42,162 nt of DNA. Source: Amphibacillus jilinensis Y1. Lineage in GTDB: Bacteria > Bacillota > Bacilli > Bacillales > Amphibacillaceae. The notes beneath the pieces were generated by a model. The model was not told where the DNA came from. It ran no database searches and was given only the letters and a program-made list of their open reading frames with translations. Both the position numbers and the translations under genes were made by a program. Shown piece by piece: positions 26,514-34,694 of this stretch. Every line of letters starts with the position of its first letter. Position 1 is the stretch's first letter. The stretch spans positions 1 through 42,162 of the forward strand of contig NZ_JH976434.1 of the NCBI RefSeq assembly GCF_000306965.1, in the 5' to 3' direction.

Positions 26514-28026
26514 CTTCATTCACCTCTAACGGTAATTTAAATACAAAAAGAGCACCTCTACAATCTATTCTGTTACGCGCTTCAATAACGCCTCCGTGCG
26601 CCTCCACAATCGTCTGACAGATTGAAAGTCCCAAACCGATCCCCTTGTCATCTATGCCTTTATTGGTATTAACCGTATAAAACATTTGAAAAATATATGG
26701 CAAGTCATCTGGAGAGATCCCTTCTCCCTGATCCATAATGATGAATAAAGCATAGGTATCATTAACTTCGACTGAAACCGTAATCTCTTTTTTCACAGAT
26801 GTATGCTTTATTGCATTCATAAGCAAATTAAAAATAACTTGTTCAATTAACTTAGCATCCATTGGAACAAACAGGATTTGCTCGGGTATATTTACTTTGA
26901 TTAATCTGTTTTCTTTCATATTAACAACACGATTAATTGCACTTCCAATTACTTCCTCAACAGCTTCTGGCTGTTTTTTTATATTAAGTTTACCCTCTTG
27001 GATTTTTGTCAGATGGAGTATATTCTCCACTAATGCATGCAACCAATTAGAACGCTCATAGATATTCTCAAGAAAAGTAAAACGATCATCTTCTTTATCA
27101 GTCATTGATTTTAGCATTTCGGCTGTACCTATAATACTTGCTAGTGGCGTCCGCAAATCATGTGAAATGGATCGTAATAGTGTTGAACGATAACGCTCTT
27201 GTGTGGCCTCTTCTCGATCTTTAAATCGCTGCTCAAAGTAATTAAAGCGATCCATTGCTAAAGCAGTACTTTCAATCATTGACAACAAAAGTTTTAATTT
27301 ATTTTGATCTTTGTTTATAGAAATATGTTTAGGTAATCTAATAGCCCCTAGTGTTCTTTCCTGACCACGGATCGGAAAATCAAAAAAATCCTTTCCTTCT
27401 ATATAAAGTGTTTGTAGATTCTTCAGGCGCTCTGCTAATTTTTCAATATCATCTACTTTTCTTCGAGTTTGATGTTCAACATTAACATATTGAACATAGT
27501 TAAGCTCTGTATGATTACTATCGAAATAGAGGATAGCAGCCTGACAATCAAAAAAAACACTAATTGCTTTTATACTTAAACTAGCAATTTGATCCACCCC
27601 TTTTGCCTCAGTTACATCATTCGTTAACTCATATAAGGCCCGTGTTTCAGCCTCTTTTTCTTTTGCAGAAAAGGCACTTTGTCTAGCATGAGAAGTAAGC
27701 ATACTTGTGATTACTGCTATAATTGTCATTATAATAAAAGTTATTATATAGCTTGGGTCGTTGACAGTAAAAGTGTAATAAGGATCAGTAAAAAAAAAGT
27801 TAAAGGTGAAAGTAGCTATAAGAGACCCCGTTATTCCATATAGTAACCCATGAAACAACCAAGCAATAATTTGTACTGCTAATAAATATACAATAACTAT
27901 ATTAGTTTCCGGAAAGCCTAAGAATCTGAACAAGTAACCAATCAAAGATGCAAAAAACATAATGATCGCTATTAATAACACATTAATTATTAAATTATCT
28001 TTCTTTAAAAACAAATTCTTTATCAA
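26506..28026 (-). CDS. KdpD-like sensor histidine kinase lacking the N-terminal KdpD/Usp domains
   Basis: This 506-residue membrane kinase matches the C-terminal half of KdpD: four transmembrane helices (DUF4118-like, about 10-110), a GAF-like region (about 135-265), HisKA with the phosphoaccepting His in SISHDLRTPLASIIG, and a HATPase with NLLMNAIKHT, DQGEGISP and GIGLGLSIC. Full-length KdpD is about 880-900 residues with a KdpD domain and a Usp domain in front; both are absent. The start is TTG at 28026, behind GAGGAGGAG with 6-nt spacing; the longer frame to TTG at 28065 has no such site. The frame upstream shows no remnant of the missing domains. It overlaps the response regulator gene. 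Confidence 0.85.
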   Translation of the reverse strand: MIKNLFLKKDNLIINVLLIAIIMFFASLIGYLFRFLGFPETNIVIVYLLAVQIIAWLFHGLLYGITGSLIATFTFNFFFTDPYYTFTVNDPSYIITFIIMTIIAVITSMLTSHARQSAFSAKEKEAETRALYELTNDVTEAKGVDQIASLSIKAISVFFDCQAAILYFDSNHTELNYVQYVNVEHQTRRKVDDIEKLAERLKNLQTLYIEGKDFFDFPIRGQERTLGAIRLPKHISINKDQNKLKLLLSMIESTALAMDRFNYFEQRFKDREEATQERYRSTLLRSISHDLRTPLASIIGTAEMLKSMTDKEDDRFTFLENIYERSNWLHALVENILHLTKIQEGKLNIKKQPEAVEEVIGSAINRVVNMKENRLIKVNIPEQILFVPMDAKLIEQVIFNLLMNAIKHTSVKKEITVSVEVNDTYALFIIMDQGEGISPDDLPYIFQMFYTVNTNKGIDDKGIGLGLSICQTIVEAHGGVIEARNRIDCRGALFVFKLPLEVNEDG

Positions 28027-28329
28027 ATACTTCTCCTCCTCTACCTTCCTATTTAACCATACCAATAATTATACGCTAATCTTTTACGGAAATGGGTATT
28101 AACCTTAGTAGGAATATTTTATAGTATACTACAAAGAATCTTTATCAAAAATTACTTTAATTAAATCTTTATAAAGATCAATGCTTATCCAAAATAATAA
28201 TAAGTTGTCGTAAACCTTTACTTTTTATAGTGAATTTCTTCCAAGCAAACTAGTTACTACAATAAAAACAATTAAAAATTAAATAGATTTCAATACAATT
28301 TTCAATCAAAAACAGAAGTAAATGTAATA

Positions 28330-28384
28330 CAATATTGTGACAATCGTTAAAAAATGTCGTGAATTGTCGTAAAAATATAACAAT
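28330..28384. repeat. Direct repeat copy B upstream of the protease gene
   Basis: This is the second copy of the repeat at 22238-22291, in the same orientation, about 6.1 kb away. Read in the corresponding frame it still encodes a tail like that of the AraC protein (QYCDNR then stop instead of QYRDNR then stop), but no AraC gene precedes it. Confidence 0.85.
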
Positions 28385-28432
28385 AGAACTATTTATTTTC
28401 ACTTTTACCATTTGTATACTAAATGTATGTAA

Positions 28433-28448
28433 TCTATTGGCCAATAGA
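28433..28448. promoter_or_regulatory. 16-nt perfect palindrome upstream of the protease
   Basis: TCTATTGGCCAATAGA is a perfect palindrome just downstream of a possible TATACT -10 box. Its position suggests an operator for the protease gene; the binding protein is unknown. Confidence 0.35.
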
Positions 28449-28563
28449 AGACAAACACCTGGGGCTTTTCATACATCTTGCTTGTTTATGTACTTTACTA
28501 AGTTAAATAGCTATAACACTCAGATGATGATGACAAGATTAAGCATTCTATTACCGCAACAAG

Positions 28564-28597
28564 GCGATCTGACAAAGAAAATCAGGTCGCTTTCTCT
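28564..28597 (+). terminator. Terminator-like hairpin in the protease leader
   Basis: GCGATCTGA (28564-28572) pairs with TCAGGTCGC (28582-28590), one G-U pair, loop of 9 nt, followed by TTTCTCTATT. It lies about 40 nt before the protease start codon, so it could attenuate transcription or shield the gene from read-through. Confidence 0.45.
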
Positions 28598-28631
28598 ATT
28601 AATCTATCAAGCTACTCGGGAGGAGTCTGAA

Positions 28632-31600
28632 ATGAAAAAAGGTCAAATGAAAAAGCGTTTTCTTCTATCGATTATTTTCACTTTACTGCTATTACCTTTT
28701 ACCTCAGCTCATTTTGCTGTAACAGCAACAGAATCAAATGAGAAACAATTAGAAGTACCTGATAAAATAACTGAATCTTTAGAAGATTTTGTAACCGAAG
28801 AAACCGAGGACGATTATTACAAGCCGACGGATAAAGTTAGAATTATTGTTGAACTTGAAGAAGAACCGGCGATTTCTTATGCGACTGAACAAGGCGTGCT
28901 TTATAAAGAATTAGATGATCAAGTCCAAGAACAACTCCAAGATGAACTATTATCTGCCCAAGACGCGATTATGTCTGATATCTCAAGAATGGGTATCACA
29001 TTTGATGTCGAACATCAGTTTACGACAGTTGTCAATGGTTTCAGTACAGAAGTTACCTATAAAGAATATGATGTGATTCAAAGTATAGATGGCGTTGAAC
29101 ACGTCTATATCTCAAATGTTTATCATCTTCCAGAAGAACAAGAACCAGATATGAATTACAGCATCGATATCATTCAAGCAGGACAAGTCTGGGAGGATTA
29201 CGGTCTTGATGGTGAAGGCATGATTATCGGAATTATCGATACAGGTATTGATCCCACCCATCAAGATATGGCGCTCGATAATCCGGAAACAATTGCTTTA
29301 AATGAAGAGACCATTAGCCAAATGAAAGATGATCATGAATTAGACGGTATTTATTTCACCGATAAAGTTCCTTATGGTTACAACTATATGGATAAGAACA
29401 CACAAATTATCGAACAAGGTCCAGGTGTCAGCAACCATGGTATCCATGTCGCTGGTACGGCTGGCGCGAACGGAGAAATTAAAGGTGTCGCACCGAATGC
29501 ACAATTATTGGCATTGCGTGTCTTTGGTGATGATCCACAATATGGTTCTACTTATGGTGATATTTATGTTAAAGCAATTGATGATGCCATTCTATTAGGT
29601 GCAGACGTTATTAACTTAAGCTTAGGCTCAATAGCCGGATTCGTTCGACCGACAGATCCTGAGCAAGAAGCGATTAGTCGTGCCGTTGATAATGGTATTA
29701 TTGCGTCAATTTCGGCTGGTAACTCCGCCCATTATGCCAATGCCATTACTGCTAATTATCCATTAGCAACAAATCCCGATATTGGTTTAACAGGCTCACC
29801 AAGTGTATCTTATGATTCTATTGGTGTTGCTTCTATTGAAAATACATTTATTGAAATGGAAGGGTTTAGCTGGTCTTCAGAACAGCAAGAGGGTACAGCT
29901 GCTTTCCTCGCCTCAAACCGCTACCATGAAGATGTTGATCAACCACTAGAATTGATTCACATCGTCCATAACAACAGTTTAGATCAGCTTGTTGATGCAC
30001 TAGCTGAAAAAGATGTGGAAGGTAAAGTTGTCTTATTGCAACGCGGTTTAAATTTTATTGATAAGGCGATTGCCGTTCAAGAAGCTGGCGGGGCTGGTGT
30101 TATGGTTTACAATCATTCTGCTGGTTATACAAGTATGGCAACCAATTCATCAATTGTGATCCCACAACTGTTTATTTCGAAAACAGATGGTGAACACCTT
30201 GCTCAACTATTAGACAATGACGAAGCCGTCTCCGTGGTATTTAGTGATGGTGAACCTATTGTGACACCCAACCCTGAAGCAGGACGATTATCTTCCTTTA
30301 CATCTTGGGGCGTTGCACCTAACCTTGATTTCAAGCCTGAACTGACGGCTCCTGGAGGTAACATTTTATCTACATTACAAGGTAACGAATATGGCTTGAA
30401 GAGCGGGACATCAATGGCTGCACCTCACGTTTCAGGCGGATCAGCACTCGTATTGCAACATGTAGATGAACATTTTGATTTATCTGGTTATGATCGCTCA
30501 ATTGCCGTTAAAAATCTCTTACTCAATACATCTACAATTATTGAAGATAAAAATTTATACAACGATCACTATGCATTAGGTAATCCTTATTCACCACGAC
30601 GTCAAGGCTCAGGCGTTATGGATTTACATGCCGCATTAGCTACCCCTGTTGTCGTGACCGAAGTAACTACAGGCGAGGCAAAAGTGAGCTTGCAAGAAGT
30701 TGGTGATTCCTTCACCTTTACATTGGCTGCAGAAAACTTCTCAAATCAAGATGTGACTTACGAACTTGATGGCAATGTTCAAACCGACCTTGTTGTCTCT
30801 GGGCAAAACTTAATTGAAGCTCAAGGTGTGTTTGAAGCCGGAACAATTGCACCTACCTCACCGTGGTTAGGTGAATACCCGATTGCTTTTTCAGACGATA
30901 CCCTTACCATTCCAGCAGGTGAAACGGTCCAATTTACGGTAACAGTAGACTTGACCAATGCAATCGACTGGTTCTATGAACAACCGTTAGAAAATCAGTT
31001 CCCGAACGGTACGTTTATTGAAGGTTTTGTCACATTAACTAATGAAAGTTTTCCAGCATTAGCGATTCCGTATGTAGGTTTCTATGGTAATTGGGATGAT
31101 GCACCTATTCTCGATGGCAAGCGCTACGCAGAAGATTACTTCCTGCCTCATACTGGCCTCGTTAATGAAAATGGTAGCTATTTAGCCCCAATTGAAGAAA
31201 TAGACGGCTTTGATGAAGCGAATATTATTGCATTTTCGCCTAACAAAAATGATATTCACAATAGAGTAACACCTGTACTAACCTTTTTAAGAAATGCTGA
31301 ATCGGTGCAATATAATATCCTTGATCAAACAGGCGAACGTTTAAGAACAATCAAGCGTGAACGGGATATCCGAAAAACACATGATTTGCCTGGTTATTCA
31401 TATTTAACCGATCGGACATGGGATGGGACAGTGAATCGTAAGCAAGTCGATGATGGTCTCTATTATTACGAAGTTAAAGCTAAGATTGATTTCGATGATG
31501 CCAAATGGCAAAGCTTTACCTTCCCAGTCCTCGTCGATACAACAGACCCTGAGCTATCGCTTCGTTACAACACGAAGAAAGATAAAGTTGAATGGCAGGC

Positions 31601-32480
31601 AACGGATCAAGGATCTGGTCTCCAACAGCTACAAATCATTTTAGCAGATGAAGTTGTTGAAACGATAACGATCTCAGAAGATCATCAAGAACAAACTGGC
31701 ACGATTGATGCGAGTCAGTGGGAAGATGGCACAGTGGTCGAAGTTGTTGCCTTTGACCGTGCAGGCAATTCGATAAGTGAAACAACTGAAGTTAATCATG
31801 ATACGGTCGTACCCTACATTTACATCACGACACCAGAAGTGTTAAGCGTCCATGACACCCATGATATTTCAGTAAAAGGATATATTGAAGAGGATAGTGG
31901 ATTAGCATCCTTTACCATCAATGAGCAAGCAATTGAATTTGAATATAACGAATCAGAAGACCACTACACATTTGATGCTGTTGTCAGTTTTGAATCAGAT
32001 GGTGCACCCGATTTATTCTTTGATGCAGTAGATTCAAGAGGCAACCAAAGCTCAATTAAACGACAAATCCTTATTGATACGACACCACCAGAATTAACGA
32101 TTGAAGTGCCTGATCAAATCGATCAAGATGCAACTGAAGTCACACTAAATGTGTCAGTCGCTGATAACTTCAATGCTTTAAAACTATATGTGAACGACAG
32201 TCATGAGTATGAACAGCCGCTTAGAGCTCCTTATCAAGAGTCATTTTTCGAAGATGAATTTGAATTAACGGTCAAATTAGATGATGGCGATACAGACTTA
32301 TACTTCGAACTGGTCGACGTCGCTGGCAATACAACAGAAGAAGAAATCACAATTACTCGGCAAAAAGATGATGAGGCTGAAGATGGTGATAACGACGGAG
32401 ATAAGCGAGGGAAACGATTATCATTAGGTTCTATTCTTAAAAAATTATTTACTCGGTTACTATCGTTTATACGCATTTAA
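28632..32480 (+). CDS. Secreted subtilisin-like (S8) serine protease, Vpr/C5a-peptidase type
   Basis: This 1282-residue pre-pro-protease starts with a signal peptide (KKRFLLSIIFTLLLLPF, about residues 7-30). An I9-type propeptide follows (about 60-160, with KVRIIVELEEEPAI). The S8 domain has the triad Asp203 (GIIDTGID), His269 (NHGIHVAGT) and Ser594 (GTSMAAPHV), with a PA domain inserted between His and Ser (about 440-550, QRGLNFIDKAIAVQEAGGAG). After it come an Fn3-like domain and several Ig-like repeats. The end is a basic amphipathic stretch rather than an LPXTG anchor, so release or loose wall binding is likely. Start 28632 has GGGAGGAG at good spacing, and the 91 codons upstream in frame are not coding. 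The protease degrades extracellular proteins; the specific target is unknown. Confidence 0.93.
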   Translation: MKKGQMKKRFLLSIIFTLLLLPFTSAHFAVTATESNEKQLEVPDKITESLEDFVTEETEDDYYKPTDKVRIIVELEEEPAISYATEQGVLYKELDDQVQEQLQDELLSAQDAIMSDISRMGITFDVEHQFTTVVNGFSTEVTYKEYDVIQSIDGVEHVYISNVYHLPEEQEPDMNYSIDIIQAGQVWEDYGLDGEGMIIGIIDTGIDPTHQDMALDNPETIALNEETISQMKDDHELDGIYFTDKVPYGYNYMDKNTQIIEQGPGVSNHGIHVAGTAGANGEIKGVAPNAQLLALRVFGDDPQYGSTYGDIYVKAIDDAILLGADVINLSLGSIAGFVRPTDPEQEAISRAVDNGIIASISAGNSAHYANAITANYPLATNPDIGLTGSPSVSYDSIGVASIENTFIEMEGFSWSSEQQEGTAAFLASNRYHEDVDQPLELIHIVHNNSLDQLVDALAEKDVEGKVVLLQRGLNFIDKAIAVQEAGGAGVMVYNHSAGYTSMATNSSIVIPQLFISKTDGEHLAQLLDNDEAVSVVFSDGEPIVTPNPEAGRLSSFTSWGVAPNLDFKPELTAPGGNILSTLQGNEYGLKSGTSMAAPHVSGGSALVLQHVDEHFDLSGYDRSIAVKNLLLNTSTIIEDKNLYNDHYALGNPYSPRRQGSGVMDLHAALATPVVVTEVTTGEAKVSLQEVGDSFTFTLAAENFSNQDVTYELDGNVQTDLVVSGQNLIEAQGVFEAGTIAPTSPWLGEYPIAFSDDTLTIPAGETVQFTVTVDLTNAIDWFYEQPLENQFPNGTFIEGFVTLTNESFPALAIPYVGFYGNWDDAPILDGKRYAEDYFLPHTGLVNENGSYLAPIEEIDGFDEANIIAFSPNKNDIHNRVTPVLTFLRNAESVQYNILDQTGERLRTIKRERDIRKTHDLPGYSYLTDRTWDGTVNRKQVDDGLYYYEVKAKIDFDDAKWQSFTFPVLVDTTDPELSLRYNTKKDKVEWQATDQGSGLQQLQIILADEVVETITISEDHQEQTGTIDASQWEDGTVVEVVAFDRAGNSISETTEVNHDTVVPYIYITTPEVLSVHDTHDISVKGYIEEDSGLASFTINEQAIEFEYNESEDHYTFDAVVSFESDGAPDLFFDAVDSRGNQSSIKRQILIDTTPPELTIEVPDQIDQDATEVTLNVSVADNFNALKLYVNDSHEYEQPLRAPYQESFFEDEFELTVKLDDGDTDLYFELVDVAGNTTEEEITITRQKDDEAEDGDNDGDKRGKRLSLGSILKKLFTRLLSFIRI

Positions 32481-32508
32481 ATTATGTGATAATACGACCG
32501 AATTAACA

Positions 32509-32549
32509 GATCAATCAGTGGGGGGGGATTCTTCTTCCACTGATTGGTC
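32509..32549 (+). terminator. Hairpin after the protease gene, with a G8 run
   Basis: GATCAATCAGTGG (32509-32521) pairs with CCACTGATTGGTC (32537-32549) over 13 bp with one G-U pair. Eight consecutive G (32520-32527) run from the stem into the loop. The following sequence is only weakly T-rich. It shares its stem core with the hairpin at 2837-2868. Confidence 0.55.
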
Positions 32550-32623
32550 GTTTAGTGAATCAGGAGATTAACTCTCGGTACTCCGTTCTAAGACCGAATA
32601 TTTACGGGACAGTAATTTATAAC

Positions 32624-32667
32624 AAAAAAACGAGCAGGAAGTGGCATTAAACATGCAACTTCCTGCT
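32624..32667 (-). terminator. Terminator of the AraC gene at 32671
   Basis: Minus-strand AGCAGGAAGT (32658-32667) pairs with ACTTCCTGCT (32633-32642) over 10 bp, with further pairing in the loop, and is followed by CGTTTTTTT. It begins 4 bp past the stop codon. Confidence 0.85.
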
Positions 32668-32670
32668 TCT

Positions 32671-33651
32671 TTAAGACTTATACAATGTTTTACGATAAAC
32701 GCTTGGGGTACAGCCAAACTTCGATTTGAATAAGCGATAGAAGTAACTTAGATTATCATAACCTATTTCAGTAGCAATGTGTTCTATGGACAGATCAGTA
32801 TAATTTAACAATGACTTAGCCTCTTCTAGCCGTCTTTCTTGTAAGATATCTTTAAACGTCTTTCCTGTCGTCTTTTTTATATACTTACTCAAATTATAGC
32901 CATTCATATTAAATCTCTCTGCGATTGTTTCTAACTTAGCTATCTTAAAATGCTGATCAATATAGCGTATCACCGTTAACGCCAATTGATGATCATAAAT
33001 GCGATTAGATGGTGTATATGCCTTATCTGCATGTTTCATCAATTGAACCATTAACAATCCCATTTGAAATTTAACCGTAACTTCTGACCATACCGTTGGA
33101 TTCATCATTTCTTCAATCATACTAGCAATAATCGATTGAATCCTTTCAATGGCAGAAACTTGATAATATAAATAGCTACCAGCTTTATTTTGATTAAATA
33201 GACCACTGATCAAAAAATTGACAATCGACTGCTCTGCTCCATCAATATCAAGGTTATCAAACATATGCTCAAAAAAATAAGGATCAATAATGAAATTAAT
33301 CACCAAATCTTCTTCTCCGCAAGGCTCAAGTGCATGTTCAATATGCTGATTCAGAAAAAGTAATTCCCCCTGCTTTAGTTCAATACGCTGACGATCGATC
33401 GTTTGGATCAATGATCCGTGATAAACATAGTTAATCTCAATATAGTCATGGCGATGAGCAGGAAATGCTATAAACCGTGGGTGCTTACGTGTGACAATTA
33501 GTTTTTTGTCAGAAAGAAATTTGGCCCGCTCAATAATAAAATCACGTTGATTCGTGTAAACATCTTTCTCAATTTTTTTTGACTTTTGCTTTAAGATTAT
33601 TTCTTCTTCTTCTGTTAACATCAGCAGGTTTTGATAAAGAGATGACTTCAA
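32671..33651 (-). CDS. AraC-family transcriptional regulator with N-terminal cupin
   Basis: This 326-residue regulator has an N-terminal cupin sensor domain (about 60-150, with AFPAHRHDYIEINYVYHGSL and NQHIEHALEP) and a C-terminal AraC double HTH (about 225-325, with LETIAERFNMNGYNLSKYIK and SIEHIATEIGYDNLSYFYRL). The layout and length match the regulator at 21278-22258, so the two are paralogues. The start is TTG at 33651 with a GGGG-type site about 9 nt upstream; the first internal ATG has none. It converges on the protease gene and no sugar gene adjoins it, so the target is unknown. Confidence 0.82.
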   Translation of the reverse strand: MKSSLYQNLLMLTEEEEIILKQKSKKIEKDVYTNQRDFIIERAKFLSDKKLIVTRKHPRFIAFPAHRHDYIEINYVYHGSLIQTIDRQRIELKQGELLFLNQHIEHALEPCGEEDLVINFIIDPYFFEHMFDNLDIDGAEQSIVNFLISGLFNQNKAGSYLYYQVSAIERIQSIIASMIEEMMNPTVWSEVTVKFQMGLLMVQLMKHADKAYTPSNRIYDHQLALTVIRYIDQHFKIAKLETIAERFNMNGYNLSKYIKKTTGKTFKDILQERRLEEAKSLLNYTDLSIEHIATEIGYDNLSYFYRLFKSKFGCTPSVYRKTLYKS

Positions 33652-34124
33652 TTAAACGCCCCATTCCCTAATTCTAATGCGCAGTGACCTATTAAGTAGA
33701 CCATCAAGGTTAATCACGAACTGAACATACTCACACCATTAGTCATTTGACCTTCACCTCTATAATGCGTTTATACATTAGATAAACTTAACAATTGGAC
33801 ATCTTGTACTTTACATTCTTTAGTAAATGATCGACGTTTCCATGGCTAGTCTCTTAAGTTTAGCCGACCTAAACTAAACTGTCTAATTTAGTGTAACCTA
33901 TCCAGAACAAATAAATTATAAATATTTACAATTTAACTTTTCTCATTGAAATCCCTTTTAGATAAAATTAAACTAGAAAAAAACTGTTCAACTAAATTTT
34001 ATCAAGATAATTTTGACTCCCATAATCTCTTATAATCAATACGGCACTCACTGTTTAGAATAAAAGTAACAGTCCAACCTTGTAAAGTGAAAAGTAGATA
34101 TTATGAATGTTTCTGTTTTAAAAA
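33652..34124. other. Intergenic region without a recognised gene
   Basis: About 470 bp of very AT-rich sequence between the AraC gene and the small membrane peptide terminator. It holds a 7-bp hairpin (AGTTTAG-CCGAC-CTAAACT, about 33857-33875) that may be an operator for the AraC gene. No ORF or RNA gene is convincing. Confidence 0.4.
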
Positions 34125-34125
34125 C

Positions 34126-34156
34126 GCAAAAAAGAAGCGAGTTGTTCTCGCCTCTT
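34126..34156 (-). terminator. Terminator after the small membrane peptide
   Basis: Minus-strand AAGAGGCGAG (34147-34156) pairs with CTCGCTTCTT (34132-34141) over 10 bp with a 5-nt loop and one G-U pair, followed by a TTTTTT run. It ends the short transcript carrying the cysteine-rich frame and the small membrane peptide. Confidence 0.85.
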
Positions 34157-34181
34157 AGATTTCTTCTCTAAATTAGAAACA

Positions 34182-34301
34182 CTATTTTTTCTTTTTCTCT
34201 GCTTTATATAGCCTTGCCACTCTTGTATATAACAAGGATAAAGTAATAACTATTACCACTAATGAAAGTAGTATAAATTTTTCTATTATAGTATCAAACA
34301 T
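34182..34301 (-). CDS. 39-residue single-span membrane peptide
   Basis: This small ORF starts MFDTIIEKF, has one hydrophobic helix (about 8-25, ILLSLVVIVITLSLLY) and ends in a strongly basic tail (KAEKKKK). AGGGAG lies 7 nt before the ATG and a strong terminator follows the stop, both good signs that it is expressed. It lies 21 bp after the cysteine-rich frame and downstream of the export ABC transporter. Its shape would suit an immunity peptide, a holin-like peptide or a small membrane regulator; the context favours a bacteriocin accessory, which is inference. Confidence 0.65.
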   Translation of the reverse strand: MFDTIIEKFILLSLVVIVITLSLLYTRVARLYKAEKKKK

Positions 34302-34322
34302 TGATGATCTCCCTCTCTCTAA

Positions 34323-34421
34323 TTAGCCACAAACCGCCTGATCAGCTTGAATACAACTCCCGCCACCAAATATTACTCCACAAGCTACAGAACACCCGAC
34401 TGCACCTAGTACGTTAACTGC
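34323..34421 (-). CDS. Cysteine- and glycine-rich bacteriocin-like frame without a start codon
   Basis: An open frame of 32 codons follows a strong ribosome binding site (ATAAGGAGGG, 34426-34435). Its product has four cysteines spaced C-x3-C-x8-C-x7-C, a GGG stretch and a hydrophobic middle (GCSVACGVIFGGGSC), the look of a small bacteriocin or a modified peptide core. However, the frame is bounded upstream by a TGA only 2 nt from the ribosome site and contains no ATG, GTG or TTG; GTT stands where a start is expected. Either a non-standard start is used, the start has been lost by mutation, or the frame is part of a longer gene broken by a frameshift (a short ATG frame at about 34456 runs into it out of phase). 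Confidence 0.4.
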   Translation of the reverse strand, partial: AVNVLGAVGCSVACGVIFGGGSCIQADQAVCG

Positions 34422-34425
34422 TCAG

Positions 34426-34435
34426 CCCTCCTTAT
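34426..34435 (-). promoter_or_regulatory. Strong ribosome binding site in front of the cysteine-rich frame
   Basis: The minus strand reads ATAAGGAGGG, close to a full anti-16S match, 7-8 nt before the position where a start codon would be expected. Such a site in otherwise very AT-rich DNA supports the view that a peptide is or was translated here. Confidence 0.6.
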
Positions 34436-34694
34436 GTATATTGCCTTGAAAACAACCATATATTTGGCTGTTTTTGTTAAAATGTTGGTCTAATTAAATC
34501 GAATACTTTCGTTGTGTATATTTTCCAATGTCTTATCTACTTAAATTCTAACATAATCAATTTTTTGAAAATACCGCTATTTTTAAAATAGTAATTTTTA
34601 CCTATAAAATAATTTCCGAGAGAAAAACTGTCCACTCGCGAATTAAGAAATTATAATTAGGTGCGCTGAAAATCGTCTCCTCTTCACTTCCCAC

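Larger units (their letters stand above)
28027..28631. other. Divergent control region between the kinase and protease genes
   Basis: No ORF is supported here; the open frame running into the protease from 28359 lacks a ribosome binding site. The stretch holds direct repeat copy B (28330-28384), a -10-like TATACT at 28415-28420 for the protease, a 16-nt palindrome at 28433-28448 and a terminator-like hairpin at 28564-28590. Confidence 0.5.

Noticed and set aside
28027-28065. Longer TTG start of the KdpD-like kinase
   Set aside because: The strong GAGGAGGAG site lies inside this extension and points to TTG at 28026.
28359-28631. In-frame N-terminal extension of the secreted protease (91 codons)
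   Set aside because: No ribosome binding site at its start, it contains the terminator-like hairpin and repeat copy B, and a signal peptide with a good ribosome site begins at 28632.
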